64,000 nt of DNA from Sympetrum striolatum (Eukaryota; Arthropoda; Insecta; Odonata; Libellulidae). A program made the translations under genes and the position numbers. Where the stretch lies: positions 20,058,459 to 20,122,458 of the forward strand of contig OX388349.1 of the NCBI GenBank assembly GCA_947579665.1. The letters run 5' to 3'. Each line of letters opens with the position of its first letter. The stretch's first letter is position 1. The notes under the pieces are model-generated. The model saw only the letters and a list, made by a program, of their open reading frames with translations, was not told where the DNA came from and made no database searches. Below, piece by piece: positions 46,724 to 59,100 of the stretch.

Positions 46724-46843
46724 AGTTTTAAAGTTCTGGTCCCTAAAAAATTTAATTCGTTACCCAAGGATCTTAATGCACTGAACACAATTAGTGAGGT
46801 TAAGAAAAAAGTCAAAGAATGGTTGCTTCAAGAGTCTTTGTAA
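46724..46843 (+). pseudogene. C-terminus of LINE reverse-transcriptase ORF
   Basis: Frame to TAA at 46,841-46,843 encodes SFKVLVPKKFNSLPKDLN, then a short linker and SEVKKKVKEWLLQESL. The pattern F/YNSLPxxL followed by a basic helix K(K)KVKxWL is the usual C-terminus of LINE ORF2 proteins. All catalytic domains are missing. Confidence 0.75.
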
Positions 46844-47170
46844 GATTGACGTTAGTGTTAAAATAGTACCACTAAGCTGTAAATTAGGAACATGCTGACA
46901 AGCGTTTGATGCTTAGCAGGACTGAGTTGGTTTTATCTTTATTTCTTGCTATGAACAAATATGAATTATGTGATTATAATTATGTGATTATTTTTTGGTT
47001 GTTTTTTTTTACTTCTTAAGAAGATTTCAATTTTTGTAAGCCTATCAAAGGCAGGATTTAAAAGTTTTTTTTTGTCACTTTTTTGTTTCACTTTCAAATT
47101 ACAATTTTGTAAAAAATGTTTGTACATGCATGTAACGAAATAAAGTAATAATAATAATAATAATAAAAAA
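46724..47170 (+). mobile_element. 5'-truncated LINE (3' end only)
   Basis: Foreign sequence of about 447 bp inserted in a satellite monomer after GATATGATCGAAA. It starts with the last 39 codons of an ORF, then a 3' UTR of about 300 bp with AATAAAG and a terminal (TAA)n run ending in poly-A. Satellite resumes with GGACGTGAAAAAGGATAATT. The 5' truncation plus simple-repeat tail is typical of target-primed LINE insertion; the clade is uncertain (a TAA tail occurs in the I group). Confidence 0.82.
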
Positions 47171-50100
47171 AAGGACGTGAAAAAGGATAATTGAGCGTTA
47201 TTTCAATTTTTATCCTCTATAATGCCTTAATTTTCGTCATTTTTAAAAGATAAGATCGAAAAAAGCAACGAGAACGGAAAATTTTAACGAAATTTCAATT
47301 TTTTTCCTGAATATTTCCCTAATTTTCAACATATTAATGGAATATGATCGAAAAATGCAACGAAAATCGATAATTTCAAGGAAATTTCAATATTTTTACT
47401 CTATTTTGCCTTAATTTTCGTCATTTTATCGAGATATGATCGAAAAGCAACGAAAAACGGAAAAGTTTAGCGAAATTTTTATTTTTTTGTCTAATATATT
47501 GCCTTAATTTTCGTCATATTATCGAGATATGATCGAAAAAAGTCGTGAAAAAGGATAATTTTAGCGTAATTTCAATTTTTATCCTCTTTAATGCCTTAAT
47601 TTTCGTCATTTTTAAAAGATAAGATTGAAAAAAGCAACGAGAACTGAAAATTTTAGCGAAATTTAAATTTTTTTCCTCTATTTTTTTCCTAATTTTCGAC
47701 ATTTTAACGGGATGTGAACGAAAAATGCAACGAAAATGGATATTTCCAAAGAAATTTCAATTTTTTAAATCCATTTCGCCTTAGTTTTCGTCATTTTATC
47801 GATATAAGGTAAAAAATTAACGAAAACTAATAATTTAAGCGAAATTTCAATTTTTTTCCAATATTCTTCCATTATTTTCGGCATTTTACCGAGATATTAT
47901 CGAAAAAGGCACCGAAAAAGGATAATTTCAGAGAAATTACAATTTCTTCCTGTATTTTTTTCTAAATTTTCTTCATTTTATCGAGATATGGTCGAAAAAA
48001 GCAACGAAAACGGATAATTTTTGGGAAATTTAAATATTTTTACTGTATTTTTTCCTTGAATTTCGTCATTTTAACGAGATATGATCTAGAAAAGGAACGA
48101 TAAGGGAGAATTTCAAAGAAACTTCAATTTTTCTCATATACTTTGCCTAAATTTTTGTCATTTTATTGAGTTTTGATCGAAAAAAGCAACGAACACGGAT
48201 TATTTTAGTAAAATTCGAATTTTTTTCCTCTATATTGCCATCATTTTCGTCATTATTTCGAGATATGATCGAAAAAAGCTACGAAAACGGATAATGGTCG
48301 ATAAATTTAAATTTCTTCCTGTTTCATACCCCATACTCTTCTTGATTTTATCGAGATTTGGCGAAAAAAGCTATGAAAACGGATAATTTTAGAGAAATTT
48401 TAATTTTTATCCTCTATAATGCCTAGATTTTCGTCATTTATAAAAGATATGATCGAAAAAAGCAACGAAAACGGAAAATGATTTACAAAAATTTCAATTT
48501 TTCTCTTTTATTTTGCATGAATTTTCGTCATTTATCGAGATATGATCTAGAAAAGAAACGAAAACGGATAATTGTAGCTGAATTCGATTTTTTACTGTAT
48601 ATTCCCAAAATTTTCGTCATTATATCCAGATATGATCGAAAAAACAAACGAAACGGATTATTTCACTGAAATTTCAATTTCGTTCCTCTATACTATAAGA
48701 GAAATTTCATTTTTTTTACTATTGCCACTTATATTTCGTCATTTTATCGAGTTATAATCGAGAAATGCAACGAAAACGGATAATTTCAAAGAAATTTCAA
48801 TTGTTTTACACTATTTTGCCTAAATTTTCCTCATATTATCGAGATATGATCGAAAAGCAACGAAAAACGGAAGAGTTTAGCGAAATTTCAATTTTGTTTT
48901 CTTATATATTGCCTTAATTTTCCTCATTTTATCGAGATATGATCGAAAAAAGACGTGAAAAAGGATAATTTTAGCGTAATATCAATTTTTATCCTCTATA
49001 ATTCCTTTATTTTCGTCATTTTTAAAGGATAAGATCGAACAAAGCAACGAGAACGGAAAATTTTAGCGAAATTTAATTTTTTTTCCTCTATTTTTCCCTA
49101 ATTTTCGACATTTTAACGGGATATGATCGAAAAATTCAACGGAAACGGATAATTTCAAAGAAATTTCAATTGTTTTACACTATTTTGCCTAAATTTTCCT
49201 CATATTATCGAGATATGATCGAAAAGCAACGAAAAACGGAAGAGTCTAGCGAAATTTCAATTTTGTTTTCTTATATATTGCCTTAATTTTCCTCATTTTA
49301 TCGAGATATGATCGAAAAAAGACGTGAAAAAGGATAATTTTAGCGTAATATCTATTTTTATCCTCTATAATGCCTTGAGTTTCGTCATTTTTAAAAGATT
49401 TGATCGAAAAAAGCAACGAAAACGGAAAATGTTTTCCAAAAATTTCAATTTTTCGCTTTTATTTTGCATGAATTTTCGCCATAAATCGAGATATGATCGA
49501 AAAAAGACGTGAAAAAGGATAATTTTAGAGAAATTTTAATTTTTATCCTCTATAATGCCTAGATTTTCGTCATTTATAAAAGATATGATCGAAAAAAGCA
49601 ACGAAAACGGAAAATGATTTACAAAAATTTCAATTTTTCTCTTTTATTTTGCATGAATTTTCGTCATTTATCGAGATATGATCTAGAAAAGAAACGAAAA
49701 CGGATAATTGTAGCTGAATTCGATTTTTTACTGTATATTCCCAAAATTTTCGTCATTATATCCAGATATGATCGAAAAAACAAACGAAACGGATTATTTC
49801 ACTGAAATTTCAATTTCGTTCCTCTATACTATAAGAGAAATTTCATTTTTTTTACTATTGCCACTTATATTTCGTCATTTTATCGAGTTATAATCGAGAA
49901 ATGCAACGAAAACGGATAATTTCAAAGAAATTTCAATTGTTTTACACTATTTTGCCTAAATTTTCCTCATATTATCGAGATATGATCGAAAAGCAACGAA
50001 AAACGGAAGAGTTTAGCGAAATTTCAATTTTGTTTTCTTATATATTGCCTTAATTTTCCTCATTTTATCGAGATATGATCGAAAAAAGACGTGAAAAAGG

Positions 50101-53100
50101 ATAATTTTAGCGTAATATCAATTTTTATCCTCTATAATTCCTTTATTTTCGTCATTTTTAAAGGATAAGATCGAACAAAGCAACGAGAACGGAAAATTTT
50201 AGCGAAATTTAATTTTTTTTCCTCTATTTTTCCCTAATTTTCGACATTTTAACGGGATATGATCGAAAAATTCAACGGAAACGGATAATTTCAAAGAAAT
50301 TTCAATTTGTTTACTCTATTTTGCCTTAATTTTCGTCATTTATCGAGATATGATCGAAAAAAAAGGTGAAAAAGGATAATTTTAGCTTAATATCAATTTT
50401 AATCCTCTAGAATGCCTTGAGTTTCGTCATTTTTAAAAGATTTGATCGAAAAAAGCAACTAAAACGGAAAATTTATTTCCAAAAATTTCAATTTTTCGCT
50501 TTTATTTTGCATGATTTTCGCCATAAATCGAGATATGATTGAAAAAAAACAACGAAAACGACTAATGTTACCGAAAATTCAATTTTTATCTTTTATTTTG
50601 CCTAAATTTTCGTCATTTCATTAAGTTATGATAGAAAAAAGCTAGGAAAACGGATAATTTTGTAGAAATTTCAATTTTTTTTCTGTATTTTATCCTTAAT
50701 TTTTGTCATTTTGCAAGATATGATCGAAACATTAAACAAAAACGGAAAAATTTAGTTAAACTTCAATTCTTTTATCTATTTTGCCTTAATCTTCGTCATT
50801 TTATCGAGATATGATCTAGAAAAGAAACGAAAACGGAGAATTGTAGCTGAATTTCAATTTTTTTCCTGTATATTCCCATAATTTTTATCATTATATCGAG
50901 TTATGATCGAAAAAACAAACAAAACGGATGATTTCACTGAGATTTCAACTTTTTCCTCTATAATATAAGAGAAATTTCAATTTTTTTTACTATTGTCACT
51001 TATTTTTTGTCATTTTATCGAGTTATGATCAAAAAAGCAACGAAAAACGGATAATTTTAGCGAAATTTCGTTTTTTTTCTATATATTGCCATAATTTTCG
51101 TTATTTTATCGAGATATGATCGAAAAAGACGTGAAAAAGGATAATTGAGCGTAATTTCAATTTTTATCCTCTATAATGCCTTAATTTTCGTCATTTTTAA
51201 AAGATAAGATCGAAAAAAGCAACGAGAACGGAAAATTTTAGCGAAATTTAAATTTCATTCCTCAATTTTTCCCTAATTTTCAACATATTAATGGGATATG
51301 ATCGAAAAATGGAACGAAAATGAATAATTTCAAGGTAATTTCAATATTTTTACTCTATTTTTCTTAATTTTCGTCATTTTATCGAGATATGATCGAAAAG
51401 CAACGAAAAACGGAAAAGTTTAGCGAAATTTAAATTTTTTTTTCTTATATATTGCCTTAATTTTCGTCATTTTATCGAGATAAGATCGAAAACAGACGTG
51501 AAAAAGGATAATTTTAGCGTAATATCAATTTTTATCCTCTATAATTCCTTTATTTTCGTCATTTTTAAAGGCTAAGATCGAAAAAAAGCAACGAGAACGG
51601 AAAATTTTAGCGAAATTTAATTTTTTTTCCTCTATTTTTCCCTAATATTCGACATTTTAACGGGATATGATCGAAAAATGCAACGGAAACGGATAATTTC
51701 AAAGAAATTTCAATTTGTTTACTCTATTTTGCCTTAATTTTCTGTCATTTTATCGAGATATGATCGAAAAAAGACGTGAAAAAGGATAATGTTAGCTTAA
51801 TTTCAATTTTTATCCTCTATAATGCCTTGAGTTTCGTCATTTTTAAAAGATTTGATCGAAAAAAGCAACGAAAACGGAAAATGTTTTCCAAAAATTTCAA
51901 TTTTTCGCTTTTATTTTGCATGAATTTTCGCCATAAATCGAGATATGATCGAAAAAAGACGTGAAAAAGGATAATTTTAGCGAAATTTCAATTTTTATCC
52001 TCTATAATGCCTTAATATTCGTCATTTTTAAAAGATAAGATTGAAAAAAGCGACGAGAACGGAAAATTTTAGCGAAATTTAAATTTTTTTCCTCTATTTT
52101 TTTCCTAATTTTCCACAGTTTAACGGGCTGTGAACGAAAAATGCAACGAAAATGGATATTTCCAAAGAAATTTCTATTTTTTAAATCTATTTCGCCTTAT
52201 TTTTCGTCATTTGATCGAGATATGGTGAAAAATTAACGAAAACTAATAATTTAAGCGAAATTTCAATTTTTTTCCAATATTCTGCCTTTATTTTCGGCAT
52301 TTTACCGAGATATTATCGAAAAAGGCACCGAAAAAGGATAATTTCAGAGAAATTTTAATTTCTTCCTGTATTTTTTCCTAAATTTTCTTCATTTTATCGA
52401 GATATGGTCGAAAAAAGCAACGAAAACGGATAATTTTTGGGAAATTTAAATTTTTTCTAGGGAATTTTTTCCTTAAATTTCGTCATTTTAACGAGATATG
52501 ATCTAGAAAAGGAACGATAAGGAATAACTTCAAAGAAACTTCAATTTTTCTCATCTACTTTGCCTGAATTTTTGTCATTTTATTGAGTTATGATCGAAAA
52601 AAGCTTCGAACACGGATTATTTTAGTGAAATTCGAATTTTTTTCCTCTATATTGCCATCATTTACGTCATTATTTCGAGATATGATCGAAGAAAGCTACG
52701 AAAATGGATAATTGTCTAGAAATTTAAATTTCTTCCTGTTTTATTCCCCATAATCTTCTTCATTTTATCGAGATTTGGCGAAAAAAGCTACCAAAACGGA
52801 TAATTTTAGAGGAATTTTAATTTTTATCCTCTATAATGCCTAGATTTTCGTCATTTTAAAAAGATATGATCGAAAAAAGCAACGAAAACGGAAAATGATT
52901 TACAAAAATTTCAATTTTTCGCTTTTATTTTGCATGAATTTTCGTCACGTTATCGAGATATGAATGAAAAAAACAACGAAAACGGATAATATTGAAGAAA
53001 TTTCAATTTTTTCCTGTATTTTTTCTTTAATTTTTGTCATTTTGCCAAGATATGATCGAAAAAAGCGACGAAAACGGAAAATGATTTGCAAAAATTTCAA

Positions 53101-56100
53101 ATTTTCGCTTTTATTTTGCATGAATTTTCGTCATTTTATCGAGACATGATCTAGAAAAGAAACGAAAACGGAGAATTGTAGCTGAATTTCAATTTTTTAC
53201 TGTATATTCCAATAATTTTCGTCATTATATCCTGATATGATCGAAAAAACAAACAAAACGGTAGATTTCACTGAAATTTTAATTTCGTTCCTCTATAATA
53301 TAAGAGAAATTTCATTTTTTTTACTATTGTCACTTATTTTTTGTCATTTTATCGAGTTATGATCAAAAAAGCAACGAAAAACGGATAATTTCAGCGAAAT
53401 TTTGTTTTTTTTCTATATATTGCATTAATTTTCGTTATTTTATCGAGATATGATCGAAAAAAGACGTGAAAAAGGATATTTGAGCGTAATTTCAATTTTT
53501 ATCCTCTATAATGCCTTAATTTTGGTCATTTTTGAAAGATAAGATCGAAAAAATCAACGAGAACGGAAAATTTTAGCGAAATTTCGATTTTTTTCCTCTA
53601 TTTTTTTCCTAATTTTCGACATTTTAACGGGATGTGATCGTAAAATGCAACGAAAACGGATATTTCCAAAGAAATTTCAATTTTGTTACTCTATTTCGCC
53701 TTAATTTTGGTCATTTTATCGAGATAAGGTAGAAAAAATTAACGAAAACTAATAATTTAAGCGAAATTATATTTTTTTCCAATATTCTGCCTTTATTTTC
53801 GGCATTTTACCGAGATATTATCGAAAAAGACACCGAAAAAAGATAATTTCAGAGAAATTTCAATTTCTTCCTGTATTTTTTCCTAAATTTTCTTTATTTT
53901 ATCGAGATATGGTCGAAAAAAGCAACGAAAACGGATAATTTTTGGGAAATTTAAATATTTTTCCTGTATTTTTTCCATAAATTTCGTCATTTTAACGAGA
54001 TATGTTCAAGAAAAGGAACGATAAGGGATAATTTCAAAGAAACTTCAATTTTTCTCATCTTCCTTGCCTAAAATTTTGTCATTTTAATGAGTTATGATCG
54101 AAAAAAGCAACGATAAACGGATGATTTTAGCGAAATTTCGTTTTTTTTCTATATATTGCCTTAATTTTCGTTATTTAATCGAGGTATGATCGAAAAAAGG
54201 CGTGAAAAAGGATAATTGAGCGTAATTTCAATTTTTATCCTCTAAAATGCCTTAATTTTCGTCATTTTTAAAAGATAAGATCGAAAAAAGCAACGAGAAC
54301 GGAAAATTTTAGCGAAATTTAAATTTTTTTCCTCTATTTTTTTCCTAATTTTCGACATTGTAACGGGATGTGATCGAAAAATGCAACGAAAACGGATATT
54401 TCCAAAGAAATTTCATTTTTTTTACTCTATTTTGCCTTAATTTTGGTCATTTTATCGAGATATGGTAGAAAAAATTAACGAAAACTAATAATTTAAGCGA
54501 AATTTCAATTTTTTTCCAATATTCTGCCTTTATTTTCGGCATTTTACCGAGATATTATCGATAAAGGCACCGAAAGAATATAATTTCAGAGAAATTTCAA
54601 TTTCTTCCTGTATTTTTTCCTAAATTTTATTTATTTTATCGAGATATGGTCGGAAAAAGCAACGAAAACGGATAATTTTTGGGAAATTTAAATATTTTTC
54701 CATTATTTTTTCCTTAAATTTTGTCATTTTAACGAGATATGATCTAGAAAAGGAACGATAAGGGATAATTTCAAAGAAACTTCAATTTTTCTCATCTACT
54801 TTGCCTAAATTTTTGTCATTTTATTGAGTTATGATCGAAAAAAGCTACGAACACGGATTATTTTAGTGAAATTCGAATTTTTTTCCTCTATATTGCCATC
54901 ATTTACGTCATTATTTCGAGATATGATCGAAGAAAGCTACGAAAATGGATAATTGTCTAGAAATTTAAATTTCTTCCTTTTTTATTCCCCATAATCTTCT
55001 TCATTTTATAGAGATTTGGCGAAAAAAGCTACGAAAACGGTATAATTTTAGAGAAATTATAATTTTTATCCTCTATAATGCCTAGATTTTCGTCATTTTA
55101 AAAAGATATGATCGAAAAAAGCAACGAAAACGGAAAATGATTTCCAAAAATTTCAAATTTTCGCTTTTATTTTGCATGAATTTAAGTCATTTTATCGAGA
55201 TATGATCTAGAAAAGAAACGAAAACGGATAATTGTAGCTGAATTTCAATTTTTTACTGTATATTCCAATAATTTTCGTCATTATATCCAGATATGATCGA
55301 AAAAACAAACAAAACGGATTATTTCACTGAAATTTTAATTTCGTTCCTCTATAATATAAGAGAAATTTCATTTTTTTTACTATTGCCACTTATATTTCGT
55401 CATTTTATCGAGTTATATTCGAAAAATGCAACGAAAACGGATAATTTCAAAGAAATTTCAATTGTTTTACTCTATTTTGCCTTAATTTTCAACATATTCT
55501 CGAGATATGATCAAAAAGCAACGAAAAACGGAAATGTTTAGCGAAATTTCAATTTTTAATCTTAAACATTGCCTTTATTTTCGTCATTTTATCGAGATAT
55601 GATCGAAAAAAGACGTGAAAAAGGATAATTTTAGCGTAATATCAATTTTTATCCTATTTAATGCCTTGATTTTCGTCATTTTTAAAAGATTTGATCGAAA
55701 AAAGGAACGAAAACGGAAAATGTTTTCAAAAAATGTCAAGTTTTCGCTTTTATTTTGCATGAATTTTCGTCATGAATCGAGATATGATTGAAAAAAACAA
55801 CGAAAACGACTAATGTTAGCGAAATTTCAATTTTTATCTTTTATTTTGCCTAAATTTTCGTCATTTCATTAAGTTAAGTTAGAAAAAAGCAAGGAAAACG
55901 GATAATTTTGTAGAAGTTTCAATTTTTTTCTGTATTTTTTCCATAATTTTTGTCATTTTGCCAAGATATGATCGAAAAAATAAACAAAAACGGAAAATTA
56001 TAGTTAAACTTCAATTCTTTTATCTATTTTGCCTTAATCTTCGTCATTTTATCGAGGTATGATCTAGAAAAGAAACAAAACCGGATAATTGTACTTGAAT

Positions 56101-59100
56101 TTCAATTTTTTTTCCTGTATATTCCCATAATTTTTATCATTATATAGAGTTATGATCGAAAAAACAAACAAAACGGATGATTTCACTGAGATTTCAACTT
56201 TTTCATCTATAATATAAGAGAAATTTCAATTTTTTTTACTATTGTCACTTATTTTTGTCATTTTATCGAGTTATGATCAAAAAAGCAACGAAAAATGGAT
56301 AATTTTAGCGAAATTTAAATTTTTTTCCAATATTCTGCCTTTATTTTCGTTATTTTACCGAGATATTATCGAGAAAGACACCGAAAAAAGATAATTTCAG
56401 AGAAATTTCAATTTCTTCCTGTATTTTTTCCTAAATTTTCTTTATTTTATCGAGATATGGTCGAAAAAAGCAACGAAAACGGATAATTTTTGGGAAATTT
56501 TAATTTTTATCCTCTATAATGCCTAGATTTTCGTCATTTTAAAAAGATATGATCGAAAAAAGCAACGAAAACGTAAAATGATTTACAAAAATTTCAATTT
56601 TTCGCTTTTATTTTGAATGAATTTTCGTCATGTTATCGAGATATGAATGAAAAAAAAAAACGAAAACGGATAATATTGAAGAAATTTCAATTTTTACCTG
56701 TATTTTTTCTTTAAATTTTGTCATTTTGCCAAGATATGATCGAAAAAAGCGACGAAAACGGAAAATGATTTATAAAAATTTCAATTTTTCGCTTTTATTT
56801 TGCATGAATTTTCGTCATTTTATCGATATATGATCTAGAAAAGAAACGAAAACGGAGAATTGTAGCTGAATTTCAATTTTTTACTGTATATTCCCATAAT
56901 TTTCGACATTATATCCAGATATGATGGAAAAAACAAACAAAACGGATTATTTCACTGAAATTTCAATTTCGTTCCTCTATAATATAAGAGAAATTTCATT
57001 TTTTTACTATTGCCACTTATATTTCGTCATTTTATCGAGTTATATTCGAAAAATGCAACGAAAACGACTAGTTTCAAAGAAATTTCAATTGTTTTACTCT
57101 ATTTTGCCTTAATTTTCGTCATATTATCGTGATATGATCGAAAAGCAACGAAAAACGGAAAAGTTTGGCGAAATTTCAATTTTTTTTTCTTATATATTGC
57201 CTTAATTTTCGTCATTTTATCGAGTTACAATCGAAAAAAGACGTGAAAAAGGATAATTTTAGCGTAATATCTATTTTTATCCTCTATAATTTCTTTATTT
57301 TCGTCATTTTTAAAAGATTTGATCGAAAAAAGCAACGAAAACGGAAAATGTTTTCCAATAATTTCAATTTTTATCTTTTATTTTTCCTTAATTTTCGTAA
57401 AATCATTAAGTTATGATAGAAAAAAGCAAGGAAAACGGATAATTTTGTAGAAATTTCCATTTTTTCTGTATTTTTTCCTTAATTTTTGTCATTTTGCCAA
57501 GATATGATCGAAAAAATAAACAAAAACGGAAAATTTTAGTTAAACGTCAATTCTTTTATCTATTTTGCCTTAATCTTCGTCATTTTATCGAGATATGATC
57601 TAGAAAAGAAACGAAACCGGATAATTGTAGCTGAATTTCAATTTTTTTCCTGTATATTCCCATAATTTTTATCATTATATAGAGTTATGATCGAAAAAAC
57701 AAACAAAACGGATGATTTCACTGAGATTTCAACTTTTTCCTCTATAATATAAGAGAAATTTCAATTTTTTTACTATTGTCACTTATTTTTTGTCATTTTA
57801 TCGAGTTATGATCAAAAAAGCAACGAAAAACGGATAATTTTAGCGAAATTTCGTTTTTTTTTCTATATATTGCCTTAATTTTCGTCATTTTATCGAGATA
57901 TGATCGAAAAAAGACGTGAAAAAGGATAATTTTAGCGTAATATCAATTTTTATCCTCTATAATTCCTTTATTTTCGTCATTTTTAAAGGATAAGATCGAA
58001 AAAAGCTACGAGAACGGAAAATTTTAGCGAAATTTATTTTTTTTTCCTCTATTTTTCCCTAATTTTCGACATTTTAACGGGATATGTTCGAAAAAAGCAA
58101 CGAAAACGGAAAATGTTTACCAAAAATATCAATTTTTATCTTTTATTTTGCCTAAATTTTCGTCATTTCATTAAGTTATGATAGAAAAAAGCAAGGAAAA
58201 CGGATAATTTTGTAGAAATTTCAATTTATTTCTGTATTTTTTCCTTAATTTTTGTCATTTTTCAAGTATTTGATCAAAAAAATAAACAAAAACGTAAAAT
58301 TTTAGTTAAACTTCAATTCTTTTATCTATTTTGTCTTAATCTTCGTAATTTTATCGAGATATGATCTAGGAAAGAAACGAAAACGGATAATTGTAGCTGA
58401 ATTTCAATCTTTTTCCTATATATTGCCTTAATTTTCGTTATTTTATCGAGATATGATCGAAAAAAAACTTGGAGAAGGATAATTGAGCGTAATTTCAATA
58501 TTTATCCTCAATAATTCCTTAATTTTCTTCATTTTTAAAAGATAAGATCGAAAAATGCAACGAGCACGGAAAATTTTAGCGAAATTTAAATTTTTTTCCT
58601 ATATTTTTCCCTAATTTTCGACATTTTAATGGTATTTGATCGAAAAATGCAACGGAAACGGATAATTTCAAAGAAATTTCAGTTTGTTTACTCTATTTTG
58701 CCTTAGTATTCGTCATTTTATCGATATCTGATCGAAAAGCAACGAAAAACGGATAATATTAGCGAAATTTCGATTTTTTCCTATATATTGCCTTCCTTTT
58801 CGTCATTTTATCGAGATATGATCGAAAAAAGACGTGAAAAAGGATAATTTTAGCGTAATTTCCGATCTTTGTACTAATTAATGCCTTGATTTTCGTCATT
58901 TTTAAAAGATTTGATCGAAAAAAGCAACGAAAACGGAAAATGTTTTCAAAAAATGTCAAGTTTTCGCTTTTATTTTGCATGAATTTTCGTCATGAATCGA
59001 GATATGATTGAAAAAAACAACGAAAACGACTAATGTTAGCGAAATTTCAATTTTTTTATCTTTTATTTTGCCTAAATTTTCGTCATTTCATTAAGTTAAG

